Shown: positions 42,449 through 51,098 of the stretch, one piece after another
Layout of the letters: each line of letters starts with the position of its first letter
How positions within the stretch are numbered: the first letter of the stretch is position 1
NCBI RefSeq assembly: GCF_944324615.1
Contig: NZ_CALUWY010000005.1
Span: 1-64,000 of the forward strand
Source: an uncultured Mailhella sp.
Lineage (GTDB): Bacteria > Desulfobacterota > Desulfovibrionia > Desulfovibrionales > Desulfovibrionaceae
Direction: 5' to 3'
DNA: 64,000 bases
Program-made: the position numbers and the translations under genes
Notes under the pieces: generated by a model
The model's input: only the letters and a program-made list of their open reading frames with translations
The model's database searches: none
Told to the model about the DNA's origin: nothing

Positions 42449-43039
42449 TCAGCTCCGCCCTTCCATGACGTTGCGGAAGGAATTTTTCTGATAAAATTCA
42501 TCTACATACGGGAACTGTTCCTTCATGATCTCCACGCGGCGCGGCAGATAGGCGCTGTAACTCTGGCGGGTGATGATTTCCGCCACAGGCTCGGCCAGAA
42601 GACGGCTCTTCTGCTCAAGTTCAAGGGCCTTTTCCAGCGTGACGGCGGAACGGGAGCTGTTTTCCATTTCATGCCAGTCAGTTGCGGCAAGGTGCAGCGT
42701 CCTGCACATGACCTGCAGGGAATACAGATTCCCGTACACGTCAATATCCCTGTCATCCTGAAGGATGAACAGGCGCGAATCAGCCCAGTTTTCCCAGGTG
42801 CGGCAGAAATACTCCACGGAATCGCGCAGCTGTTCCGGGGAGGAAATGCCGCTCATCACGCTCATCACCCCTTTTTCTATGGTGATGCGCGCCGCGTCCA
42901 CATAGCTTTTTTCCCAGTCCTGCCCCTGCGTCGGCATCGTTTTCTCAAAACCCGCCACCGGGAGGGGAGCTGCACCGGAAGAGGCGGCCGGGCACAGCAG
43001 GCAGACCAGAACAAGACAGGAGACGAAAAGTTTCTTCAT
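42449..43039 (-). CDS. Exported protein of unknown function
   Basis: The product is 196 residues with a classical signal peptide (MKKLFVSCLVLVCLLCPAAS). The mature part is helical, with conserved-looking WEKSYVDAARITIEKGVMSV and Trp/Cys-containing YFCRTWENWADSR. I do not recognise a family. A minus-strand promoter lies at 43217-43245. It appears intact and stands alone between VOC and MltB-like genes. Confidence 0.65.
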   Translation of the reverse strand: MKKLFVSCLVLVCLLCPAASSGAAPLPVAGFEKTMPTQGQDWEKSYVDAARITIEKGVMSVMSGISSPEQLRDSVEYFCRTWENWADSRLFILQDDRDIDVYGNLYSLQVMCRTLHLAATDWHEMENSSRSAVTLEKALELEQKSRLLAEPVAEIITRQSYSAYLPRRVEIMKEQFPYVDEFYQKNSFRNVMEGRS

Positions 43040-43216
43040 AAAAATCCGGTACCGGCAAAAAGCTCATGGTTAAGAATCACCATGGGCCGGACATCGCCCC
43101 TCCCGGCGGATACGCCGCGCCGCTCTCGCAAGGAGCGGAATCCCCGGTCCATGAAAGCGCCGCGCCCCGGAGAAGAGAAGTTTCAACCCATGAGGAACGT
43201 TAATAAAAGGTGTTTT

Positions 43217-43245
43217 TTTATAGCGTAAATCAACGGCAACGACAA
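43217..43245 (-). promoter_or_regulatory. Putative promoter for the exported protein gene
   Basis: On the minus strand TTGTCG (43240-43245) and TATAAA (43217-43222) are 17 bases apart. This leaves a leader of about 170 bases. The rest of 43040-43634 contains no gene I can support. Confidence 0.5.
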
Positions 43246-43634
43246 GACGCGGAAAAAAGCCGCCCTGTTCATGCCCGGACCGGGGATGTGCTTCAGCAGG
43301 GCAAAGTTTCCCTGAAAACCGTGCCTTCGCCCCGGCAGACAGCGGCCCCCGCAGGCTCCGGCCTCTCCGGCAGGAACCGTCCCGCCCCTCATCCACAGGG
43401 GCATGCCGGGGTATGTTCTGGAATACCTTTTTCTGAAACGCTGTCGGAAAAGCCCCCGGCGGGCCTGCATACCGATGATGGAAGCCGGTATTGTTCCGCC
43501 CCGCCGGGCAGAGGCAGGAAGAAAAGAGCGTTTTCTCCCCCCCCCGCCCTTCTTCTGCAGGAGGGAAAAATATCACCCCCCGAAACATCCCATGAAAACA
43601 GCAGAAAACGTATGTTTTCCCGCCCTGTGTCCGC

Positions 43635-43663
43635 TTGACAGCACCTTGTCAGGTGACTTTAAT
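43635..43663 (+). promoter_or_regulatory. Sigma-70 promoter of the MltB-like gene
   Basis: TTGACA (43635-43640) and TTTAAT (43658-43663) with a 17-base spacer, about 45 bases before the start codon. Confidence 0.75.
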
Positions 43664-43710
43664 GACACCCGCCTGAAAAGCTGGCGATACGACCATAAAA
43701 AGGATATCTC

Positions 43711-44718
43711 ATGCGCTTTTCTTCTTTGAAATACCTTGTTCCGGTCCTTCTGATACTGCCCCTTTCCGCATGTTCACAGGCTGTTTCCCGGCAGAACTCT
43801 CCCTCTCCCACCGACAGCAGGATGGAAGCTCCCCTCGACGGCGACGCGCTCTTTGCGTCCTCTTCGTGGCAGGAAAACTGGAAGCAGCTTGCCGCAAAGC
43901 TCCGGCACGACGGACTGGACGCCGCCTTTACCGACGAGCTGTTCGCCCGCCTCGACATGCCGCCCTCCCCCATACCCATGGGCGTCAAGGTGCGGGAACT
44001 TTATACCAACGCCTTCATTCCCCGGCCCAAGGCCCGGCCGGCCCGGAGCTTTGAAACAAAACTCGGCATTCCCGGTCCGTGGTTCAAGGGCGTCGTCACC
44101 ACCAGAAATGCAAAGCTCTGCCGGGAATTCATAAACAAGCACGCCGTGGCCTTTGCCAGAGCGGAACTCAATTACGGCGTGCCCTCGGAAGTGGCGGCGG
44201 CGCTGCTTTTTGTGGAAACAAGGCTCGGCGGCTACCTCGGCAAGCACAACGCCTTTTACATGCTGGCCAGCATGTCGGTGACCAGAGACCCCTCGGCCAT
44301 TCCCGAATACATGAAAAAGCTCCCGGGATCGGAGCAGCATATTCCGTGGATACGCCAGAAGATGGCCGTCAAGGCCGACTGGGCCTACAAGGAACTGAAG
44401 GCCCTGCTTTCCTACTGCCATGCCAACCACATCGACCCGTTCAAGGTCAAGGGTTCCGTGTACGGGGCCATAGGCCTGTGCCAGTTCATGCCCACCAACA
44501 TTCCCCGCTACGGGGTGGACGGCAACGGCGACGGTATCATCGACCTTTTCTGCGTGGACGACGCCGTATCGAGCCTGAGCAACTACCTGCGCCGGAACGG
44601 CTGGAAAAAGGGCCTGAGCGTACAGCGGCAGACCAGAGTACTGCGTACCTACAACGCCATGGACATTTATGCCCACACCATTCTTGCCCTGGCAAAAACC
44701 ATACGTCAGCTCCCGTAA
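43711..44718 (+). CDS. MltB-like lytic murein transglycosylase lipoprotein
   Basis: The product is 335 residues. A lipobox ends the signal peptide (LLILPLSAC, Cys21). The SLT_2 domain carries the catalytic Glu in ALLFVETRLGGYLG, with YGAIGLCQFMPTNIPRYGVD and SLSNYLRRNGWKKG. It cleaves glycan strands to anhydromuropeptides at the outer membrane. Single gene with own promoter and terminator. Confidence 0.92.
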   Translation: MRFSSLKYLVPVLLILPLSACSQAVSRQNSPSPTDSRMEAPLDGDALFASSSWQENWKQLAAKLRHDGLDAAFTDELFARLDMPPSPIPMGVKVRELYTNAFIPRPKARPARSFETKLGIPGPWFKGVVTTRNAKLCREFINKHAVAFARAELNYGVPSEVAAALLFVETRLGGYLGKHNAFYMLASMSVTRDPSAIPEYMKKLPGSEQHIPWIRQKMAVKADWAYKELKALLSYCHANHIDPFKVKGSVYGAIGLCQFMPTNIPRYGVDGNGDGIIDLFCVDDAVSSLSNYLRRNGWKKGLSVQRQTRVLRTYNAMDIYAHTILALAKTIRQLP

Positions 44719-44732
44719 GCTTTCAGCGCATG

Positions 44733-44770
44733 AAAAAAGCCGCCGGAATATCCTTCCGGCGGCTTTTTTC
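44733..44770. terminator. Bidirectional terminator between the MltB-like gene and tig
   Basis: AAAAAAGCCGCCGGA and TCCGGCGGCTTTTTT pair with a short loop, giving T runs on both strands. Confidence 0.92.
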
Positions 44771-44832
44771 ATGCTGGCAGACTTTTCACAGACCGTCATC
44801 CCATTGATGGCTGACGGCCTTCCCGACACCGG

Positions 44833-46167
44833 CTACGCGCCCTGCTTCTTCACCTCGGAAAAAGGCCTGAGCGTGGTCGATTCCGCCATGACCTTGCGCG
44901 CCGCGCCGTAAAGACGATCCAGCGCCCGGTCGACGATCATGCGTTCCTGCATGGCGGTGATGACACCCGTTTCCCATATCGTCTTGCGCAGATCCTCATA
45001 GTTCTGCCCCGTGCCCTTGGTCATGGAGCGCACGGCCTCCTCGGCTTCCCTGCCGCTCACGCTGATGCCCTCCCGCTGGGCCAGCGCCAGAAGGAAGGTA
45101 TGGCCCTTGGCCTTCTTGCGCGCGAATTCCATGGCCTCGTCGTGCATGTGTTCCAGCGTTTCGCGGATGGTCTGTTCATCGGCATGCTGCTTTTTGAGGT
45201 AATGTTCCGCATCACGCAGGTGTTCGCGGTAAAAACGCTGTACCAGACTTTCCGGAAGGGGGAAATCCAGACGCGCAAGCTGCTCCTCCATGAGACGGTG
45301 CTTGCCTTCGCGCTGTATCTGGCGCATGTGTGCGGCAAAAGTCTGCTGCCACACTTCCTGCTTCAGATCGTCGAAGGTCTTGAAGCCCAGCTTCTGCGCC
45401 GTCTCATCGGTGAGCGGGGGCAGCACTTCGCGCTGTATGCGGCGAAGCACCACATCAAGCTGCACTTCACGGCCGCGAAGCGTGGGGTCGGGGTAATTGT
45501 CCGGGCAGATCATCACGCCCTGCCCTCTTTCGCCCACGTTCAGCGCACGGACGATGGGATCCATTTCCGGCACCTTCGCCCCCGGACGCACGGGCAGAAG
45601 CTGAAGACGGAAATTGTCCGCCGTCATGCCCGGCAGGGACCTGCCGTCCACGGTGCCGCGCACGTCCACGGTAAGAAGGTCATGATCCTGCGGCTTGCGG
45701 TCCGTCACATCCTCATACGCGGCCACGCGGCGCAGAGCCTGATCGAGCATGGCATTCAGCGCATCGTCGCCGGGCGCAGGATCGGGCACCACCACGGAAA
45801 GGGTTTCCAGATCGGGCAGGTCCACCTCGGGCAGCGTATCGAAGGTGGAGGAAAAGGCGAATTCCTTTCCTTCCTGCGCGGGCTCACCGTGATACTGCGA
45901 AGGACACAGAGGGCGGATTCCCTCCTTTTTGAGAATGTCCATCATGGTATCGTCGGCAAGAATTTCCGTGGCATCGGCGGCCACGCGGGAAGCGAAGCGG
46001 CTCTTTATGACATTGACGGGAATTTTGCCCACGCGAAAACCGGGGAGATTCATGCCCTTGCCTATGGCCTTCGCCGCACGGTCAAAGGCCTTCTTCACTT
46101 CGTCGGCAGAGCAGGTCACCGCCAGGGAAACGGAAGTGGGGGATGTTTTCTCTATGCTGTATTCCAT
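44833..46167 (-). CDS. tig: Trigger factor (copy 1)
   Basis: The product is 444 residues with the full architecture: ribosome-binding N domain with signature GFRVGKIP (43-50), a central PPIase-like domain with weak FKBP features, and a helical C-terminal chaperone domain. Length is normal. A paralogue of similar length lies directly upstream at 46294; this copy has the more standard sequence and is most likely the main trigger factor. Confidence 0.9.
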   Translation of the reverse strand: MEYSIEKTSPTSVSLAVTCSADEVKKAFDRAAKAIGKGMNLPGFRVGKIPVNVIKSRFASRVAADATEILADDTMMDILKKEGIRPLCPSQYHGEPAQEGKEFAFSSTFDTLPEVDLPDLETLSVVVPDPAPGDDALNAMLDQALRRVAAYEDVTDRKPQDHDLLTVDVRGTVDGRSLPGMTADNFRLQLLPVRPGAKVPEMDPIVRALNVGERGQGVMICPDNYPDPTLRGREVQLDVVLRRIQREVLPPLTDETAQKLGFKTFDDLKQEVWQQTFAAHMRQIQREGKHRLMEEQLARLDFPLPESLVQRFYREHLRDAEHYLKKQHADEQTIRETLEHMHDEAMEFARKKAKGHTFLLALAQREGISVSGREAEEAVRSMTKGTGQNYEDLRKTIWETGVITAMQERMIVDRALDRLYGAARKVMAESTTLRPFSEVKKQGA

Positions 46168-46293
46168 GAAAAGCTCCTCAAAAGAGAACGTGTTACCTTC
46201 TTGTTCCGGGAAAGGCGCGAAGCTCCGTCCGGCGGAAGCGCCCCGCGCCTGTCTCTTCAGACAGATTTTCGTCCATGTCTCCCGGGCGGGACA

Positions 46294-47574
46294 TCACGGC
46301 CTGCACACGCGCGAAAGAAGCGCCTCCAGCGCGCGTTCTTCCAGCATGGCCGCGCGCATCTCATACACCTCACCCGTGCGGGCAAGGCGGCGGGCAAAGG
46401 AGGCGGCATCCGTGTTCTGCGCGGCGGCACGGCCGGCAAGCACCTTCTGCAGTTCCGCCTCCGGCACGTCGATGCCTTCCCTGCGCGCCCAGCCGAGCAG
46501 AAGCGCACGTTTCACGGCCTTCTTCCGACCCGTCTCTTCCGCTTCCTGTTTCATGAGGGCAAGAATTTCCTTCAGCCTGTCCGGCGAATCATACCGACTC
46601 TGCAGATACTGGCGGGAACGGCGCAAGGCCTCGCGGCGGCAGTGCTCCACAAGGCAGGCGGGAGCCTCGAAGGCTTCCCACGCTTCCAGACGTGATGCAA
46701 GATCCCGCTTAGCCTCCATGTGAAGGCGTGCGCGGCTCCGTTCCAGAGCCAGTTCATGCGCCCCGGCCTTCAGCGCCTCCACACTGCGGAAACCGAGACG
46801 CCGTGCCGTTTCCTCCGTCAGCGGAGGAAGAACTTCCCTTTCCACGGCGCGGAGCGTCACGGTAAGTTCAATATCTCTGCCGCGCAGGGAAGGATCGGGA
46901 TAATTGTCCGGGCAGACCGTGGTGCCGGTGCCGGTTTCCCCCACGTTCAGACTGCGGACCACGGGATCCAGATCCGGGGCCTTTTCGCCCGGGCGGAGGG
47001 GCATGAGACGCATGCGGCAGGGGCCGGTGTTCATGCCGGGCAGGATGCGGCCGTCGATGCGGCCCGTCACTTCCGCCTGCACGATGTCGCCATCCTGCGG
47101 GCGGCCCTCCTTCACCGGAACTTTTCCGGCAATGCGGCTCAGCATGTCATGCAGGGCCGCGGCGTCCTCATCGGCATCCGCCTCAGGCGTCTTTTCTTCC
47201 AGCGAAAGGGCCGAAAAATCCGGCACGTCGCCCTCGACAAGCACGCCGAAGCTCACGCTGAAACGAAAATCCTGCCCGCGCATGGCGCCTTCCCCTTCCC
47301 AGGTGAAAGCGGTGACGGGAAGAAGCCCTTCCCCCGACAAGGCCTTTCTCACACCGCGCTCGACAAGAGCATCGGTGCTTTCTTCGGAAATCTGCCGCCC
47401 GAACTGCCTCTCCAGCACTTCCAGCGGAGCCTTGCCGGGCCTGAATCCCGCCATACGGAAAGAAGATGCAAAAGGCGCGGCAACCTTTTTCCACTCGGCA
47501 GTCACCTCCGCCGCAGAAAAGAAGCAGGAAAGGCGGCACTCTCCGTCCGCCCCTTTCTCCACATGGTATTCCAT
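46294..47574 (-). CDS. Divergent trigger factor paralogue (copy 2)
   Basis: The product is 426 residues and aligns along its length with copy 1: GFRPGKAP at 43-50, CPDNYPDPSLRGRDIELTV against CPDNYPDPTLRGREVQLDV, and REVLPPLTEETARRLGF against REVLPPLTDETAQKLGF. It is more Arg-rich in the C domain. The ribosome signature is kept. It lies 126 bases upstream of copy 1 in the same direction and 27 bases after a GNAT gene. It may be a specialised chaperone. Confidence 0.85.
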   Translation of the reverse strand: MEYHVEKGADGECRLSCFFSAAEVTAEWKKVAAPFASSFRMAGFRPGKAPLEVLERQFGRQISEESTDALVERGVRKALSGEGLLPVTAFTWEGEGAMRGQDFRFSVSFGVLVEGDVPDFSALSLEEKTPEADADEDAAALHDMLSRIAGKVPVKEGRPQDGDIVQAEVTGRIDGRILPGMNTGPCRMRLMPLRPGEKAPDLDPVVRSLNVGETGTGTTVCPDNYPDPSLRGRDIELTVTLRAVEREVLPPLTEETARRLGFRSVEALKAGAHELALERSRARLHMEAKRDLASRLEAWEAFEAPACLVEHCRREALRRSRQYLQSRYDSPDRLKEILALMKQEAEETGRKKAVKRALLLGWARREGIDVPEAELQKVLAGRAAAQNTDAASFARRLARTGEVYEMRAAMLEERALEALLSRVCRP

Positions 47575-47601
47575 ATTAAAACCTGAACCATTCCTTTAAG
47601 G

Positions 47602-48075
47602 TTAATCAACCGTCCGCGCAGGCGTCTCTTCCCCGGCGGGGCCTTGCGCAAAACCCATGATCAGTTCCTCATGCCCCGTCTTTCTTTCCACTCTCCGCTC
47701 AAGCACGGAAAGGCCCTGTTTCCGGTAAAAGGCCACGGCCCGCTCGTTTTCCCTGTACACGCACAGGGAAAGATCGGGGTGCATGCGCCTTGCAATGCGG
47801 AACAGACGGCTGCCGAGACCCATGCCCTGGGCGCCGGGAGCCACGAAAAGCGCGGCGAGAAACGTATCCACAAAGGCGAAGAACGCATCCACCTCCCCCG
47901 TGGCGTCGTCGGCATGCACGACGATTTCATCGCTCACGGGAAGGTAAAGCTCGCGCATGTCCGCAGCCTCAGCCTCCCAGTATTCCGGGGCAATAAAGAA
48001 GTGTGCCTGAACAGATGCCTCCAGCCACAGCCGGATGACGGCATCCATGTCATCGTTGCAGAAAGGGCGTATCAT
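47602..48075 (-). CDS. YjaB-like GNAT acetyltransferase
   Basis: The product is 157 residues. The N-terminus (MIRPFCNDDMDAVIRLWLEAS) and HFFIAPEYWEAEAADMREL match the YjaB branch; FVAPGAQGMGLGSRLFRIA is the acetyl-CoA loop and ENERAVAFYRKQGLSV the C-terminal strand. The substrate is unknown. It precedes the two trigger factor genes in the same direction. Confidence 0.82.
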   Translation of the reverse strand: MIRPFCNDDMDAVIRLWLEASVQAHFFIAPEYWEAEAADMRELYLPVSDEIVVHADDATGEVDAFFAFVDTFLAALFVAPGAQGMGLGSRLFRIARRMHPDLSLCVYRENERAVAFYRKQGLSVLERRVERKTGHEELIMGFAQGPAGEETPARTVD

Positions 48076-48205
48076 ACAGCCTCCCCGCGGATATTGTATC
48101 AGAACAGAGGGAATGGCAAGTTGCGGGGACGGGCCGCGAATCAGGCTTGCACTTGCCCCCGCCTCGTGTCATGCTGCGCTTTCAACCCTACAAGAGGTAT
48201 ATGCC

Positions 48206-48658
48206 ATGAATATCGCTGTATTTCGGGCCGCGACCCTTGTCTTCGCGCTTTCCCTTCCCCTGCAGGCTCATGCCATGCCCGGCATGCAGGATGGCTCTTC
48301 CGCTCTCTCCGGCGACCCGGTGGAGCGCTTCCACGCCATGGATACCGACAAGGACGGCGCTCTGACCTGGGAGGAACTTTCCGCCGCAAGGCCCAACCTC
48401 AACCGCAACGCCTTCGACACCATAGACACCGGTCACGACGGCCGCATCAGCCTTGAGGAATGGAAGACCTTCTCCGCCGGGCACAGCGCTTCCGCAAAGA
48501 TGCCCGATATGGAAGGCATGATGAAGGCCATGCGCGGCGCGGGCGACAAGGGTTCCGCCTCCGGCGGAGCCATGCCCCTCGTCATGCCCCCGGCGCAGAA
48601 AGACGCCCCCGCCGGCGGCATGCCGCTTCTCGTCACGCCCCCTGCGAAGGAAAACTGA
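48206..48658 (+). CDS. Exported EF-hand protein
   Basis: The product is 150 residues with a signal peptide (LVFALSLPLQAHA). Two EF-hand loops follow: DTDKDGALTWEE and DTGHDGRISLEE, both with the Asp/Glu ligands of calcium sites. The C-terminal third is Met/Pro/Gly-rich and contains two similar MPL.V.PPA repeats. Probably a periplasmic calcium-binding protein. AAGAGG precedes the ATG. Confidence 0.82.
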   Translation: MNIAVFRAATLVFALSLPLQAHAMPGMQDGSSALSGDPVERFHAMDTDKDGALTWEELSAARPNLNRNAFDTIDTGHDGRISLEEWKTFSAGHSASAKMPDMEGMMKAMRGAGDKGSASGGAMPLVMPPAQKDAPAGGMPLLVTPPAKEN

Positions 48659-48806
48659 ACGCTCCGCTCTCCCGCCTGAAGCCATGCCCTTTTTCTGCGC
48701 AGGGCGCCGGATGCCGCTACTGCGCAACAAGGCATGGACATGAAAAAGCAACCTGGACTCTTTCGCGCAGATGCTCTGCCGGAAGGGATATTCTGAGGAA
48801 TGCAGC

Positions 48807-49997
48807 ATGAAGGATTCCACCATTCTCACACACGCCGGGCGCGCGCCGCTGCGCGTCGGCGGCCCCGTCAACATGCCGGTGCACCGCGCCTCCACCATCG
48901 TTTCCCCCACGCTTGAGGAATTCGACGCCAACGAGGAAGGCGACGCCAAGTTCCGCAACGTCTGCTACGGCGCTCTGGGCACGGAAAATTCCTTTGCCCT
49001 GTGCGATGCCGTGAACAGGCTGGAACAGGGCGCAGGATCCATGGTGACAAGCTCCGGCCTTGCCGCGTGCACGCAGTCGCTCCTTGCCTTTGTGGGCGCG
49101 GGCGACCATGTGCTCATGCCCGACAGCGTCTACGGCCCGCAGCGCATGTTCTGCGAAAGCATTCTGCGCCGCTTCGGGGTGGAGACCACCTATTACGATC
49201 CCGCCATAGGCGAAGGCATAGACGTGCTCATCAAGGCGAACACCCGCGTCGTGTACACGGAGGCGCCGGGTTCGCTCACCTTTGAAATGCAGGACATCCC
49301 GGCCATAGTGCGGGCCGCCCATGCCCACGGCGCCGTGGTCATCATGGACAATACCTGGGCCGGTCCCCTCTACTTCAAGCCCCTCCTTGCAGGGGTGGAC
49401 ATCTGCGTGGAGGCGGCCACAAAGTTCATTGCCGGGCACTCCGACCTCGTCATGGGCATCATCACGGCGCGGACCCGGGAACTGTACCTCCGCATGCGCG
49501 CCTTCTGCGTACAGATGGGGGAAATCGCCTCTCCCGACGACTGCTACCTTGCCCTGCGCGGCCTGCGCACCATGAAGGTGCGCATGGAAAAGCAGTTCTC
49601 CCAGGCTCTGGAACTGGCCCGCTGGCTGGAAACCCGGCCGGAAGTGCTGCAGGTGCTCTACCCTCCCCTTGAAAGTCACCCCGGGCACGCGCTCTGGGCG
49701 CGCGACTTCACAGGCGGCGGATCGCTCTTTTCCATCGTTCTGCCGAAGATGGAGAAAAAGGCCGTGGCCGCCATGCTCAACGGCTACAGGCTGTTCAGCA
49801 TAGGCGCAAGCTGGGGCGGCTTCGACAGCCTTGTGGAACACTGTCATCCCGAACGCACGGCGCTGAACCGCAAGGCACCGGTGTGGAACGAAGACAACTG
49901 CACCCTCGTGCGCTACGCCATAGGGCTGGAAGACGTGGACGACCTCAAAGCCGACCTTGAGGAAGGATTCGCCCGCCTGCGCGCCGCCCTTTCCTGA
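48807..49997 (+). CDS. metC: Cystathionine beta-lyase-like PLP enzyme
   Basis: The product is 396 residues from ATG 48807 (GAGGA upstream). Family motifs: RNVCYGALGTENSFALCDAV (start of the Cys/Met metabolism fold), SSGLAACTQSLLAF, VVIMDNTWAGPLYFKP, and the PLP lysine K206 in ATKFIAGHSD. SIGASWGGFDSLVEHCHPE fits MetC more than gamma-lyases. It splits cystathionine to homocysteine, pyruvate and ammonia; other C-S lyase activity is possible. Confidence 0.85.
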   Translation: MKDSTILTHAGRAPLRVGGPVNMPVHRASTIVSPTLEEFDANEEGDAKFRNVCYGALGTENSFALCDAVNRLEQGAGSMVTSSGLAACTQSLLAFVGAGDHVLMPDSVYGPQRMFCESILRRFGVETTYYDPAIGEGIDVLIKANTRVVYTEAPGSLTFEMQDIPAIVRAAHAHGAVVIMDNTWAGPLYFKPLLAGVDICVEAATKFIAGHSDLVMGIITARTRELYLRMRAFCVQMGEIASPDDCYLALRGLRTMKVRMEKQFSQALELARWLETRPEVLQVLYPPLESHPGHALWARDFTGGGSLFSIVLPKMEKKAVAAMLNGYRLFSIGASWGGFDSLVEHCHPERTALNRKAPVWNEDNCTLVRYAIGLEDVDDLKADLEEGFARLRAALS

Positions 49998-50071
49998 GCC
50001 GGTATGCCGGTCAGGCTTTGTGCAAAGCGGAAGGCTCCGGCACAAAAAAGGAGAAATGCCCCTTCCGTCCA

Positions 50072-50100
50072 TTGACAAAGTCAAGAACGGTTCCTATTTT
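50072..50100 (+). promoter_or_regulatory. Sigma-70 promoter of the Sec/Cys HesB-like pair
   Basis: TTGACA (50072-50077) and TATTTT (50095-50100) with a 17-base spacer. Ribosome site CTGGAG follows before the ATG at 50131. Confidence 0.8.
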
Positions 50101-50130
50101 TACCCAAAACAATTTCTTCTGGAGATACGC

Positions 50131-50448
50131 ATGATTCATCTTTCCGATGCTGCCCGGCAGGAGCTGGAGGCTTTCTTCGCCGACAAGCCCAAGGCCGGCA
50201 TCCGCGTCTACCTGGCCCCCGGCGGCTGAAGCGGCCCCCGTCTCGCACTGGCTCTGGATGAGCCTACCGACAACGACAAGGCCTTTGAAGTCAACGGTTT
50301 CACCTTCTGTCTGGAATCCTCGCTGCTGGAACGCATCGGCGGCGTAAGAATCGACGTGAGCTACATGGGCTTCATCGTCGATCCCGAAATCCCGCTTCAG
50401 GGCGGAAGCAGCTGCGGAACCTGCGGAAGCAGCTGCGGCAGCCACTGA
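50131..50448 (+). CDS. Selenocysteine-containing HesB/IscA-like protein
   Basis: The reading frame is interrupted by a TGA at 50227-50229 (codon 33) and continues in frame to the TGA at 50446-50448, giving 105 residues with Sec33. Read through, it aligns end to end with the next gene: LAPGG-U-SGPRLALALD here against LAPGGCSGPRIGLALD there, so the TGA stands exactly at the conserved Cys of the HesB/IscA metal site. The tail is Cys-rich (GGSSCGTCGSSCGSH). A stem-loop suited to a bacterial SECIS lies 20 bases after the TGA. HesB-like selenoproteins are known from related bacteria. Role probably in Fe-S or metal handling. A simple nonsense mutation is less likely. Confidence 0.85.
50250..50264 (+). 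promoter_or_regulatory. Candidate bacterial SECIS apical stem-loop
   Basis: GGCTC-TGGAT-GAGCC forms a perfect 5-base-pair stem with a loop holding G at its second and third positions. The loop begins 26 bases after the TGA, inside the 16-37 base window described for bacterial SECIS elements. The lower stem is weak by eye. Confidence 0.65.
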
Positions 50449-50504
50449 TACCGTAGTCTTCCAGGGTTTTCTGGGGAGACATCCCCACAGGACCTTCTTA
50501 CTTA

Positions 50505-50852
50505 ATGGAGCACACTGTGTTTACTCTCACCGAAAGCGCCCGCACTGAACTTGACGCCTTTTTCGCCGACAAGGAAAAATCCGCCATCCGTCTGTATCTC
50601 GCCCCCGGCGGGTGCAGCGGCCCCCGCATCGGTCTGGCTCTTGACGATCCCAACGAACGGGATTTCGTCACCGAACAGGATGGCTACACCTTCTGCGCGA
50701 CCAAGGATCTGTGGGCTACCATAGGCGGAGCCACGGTCGATGCCAGCCCCATGGGCTTCCTCGTCACCCCTGAAATTCCCCTGCCCAGCATGGGCGGCTG
50801 CGGCTGCTCCAGCTGCGGCACCGGCACCTGTGGCGGCGGCTGCCACCACTGA
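50505..50852 (+). CDS. HesB/IscA-like protein, cysteine paralogue
   Basis: The product is 115 residues. It has Cys where the upstream paralogue has Sec (LAPGGCSGPRIGLALD) and ends in a Cys/Gly/His-rich tail (CGCSSCGTGTCGGGCHH) that could bind metal. The middle (GFLVTPEIPLPSMGG) aligns with GFIVDPEIPLQGG. Probably cotranscribed with the selenoprotein gene; only 56 bases lie between them, with a small GGGGA/TCCCC hairpin. A strong terminator follows. Confidence 0.85.
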   Translation: MEHTVFTLTESARTELDAFFADKEKSAIRLYLAPGGCSGPRIGLALDDPNERDFVTEQDGYTFCATKDLWATIGGATVDASPMGFLVTPEIPLPSMGGCGCSSCGTGTCGGGCHH

Positions 50853-50932
50853 TGCCTTCCCCGGCGGAGCCGTTTTTCCAACGGTTCCGCAAGCGGCCAT
50901 GCCGCACCTGCGGGGGAAGATTCCCGCATGAC

Positions 50933-50962
50933 AGGCCGCCGTGCGCAAGCATGGCGGCCTTT
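50933..50962 (+). terminator. Intrinsic terminator after the HesB-like pair
   Basis: A 12-base-pair stem (50933-50944 with 50949-50960, one wobble) capped by a GCAA tetraloop and followed by T residues. Confidence 0.85.
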
Positions 50963-51098
50963 TCATCTTCCGCCGGAGGCAGGGCATACTCCCCGCCATG
51001 CGGCGTTTCCCGGCCACACGCCGTGTCTTCCGGCATGTCTCCCTGCCCTGCTGAGGCCTCCGGCATATTCCGGCAGACATGCGCTTCAAGGAAAGCCT

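Noticed and set aside
50131..50448. Reading the TGA at 50227 as a pseudogene-making stop
   Set aside because: Homology to the paralogue continues in the same frame on both sides, the codon falls on a metal-ligand Cys, and a SECIS-like hairpin follows.
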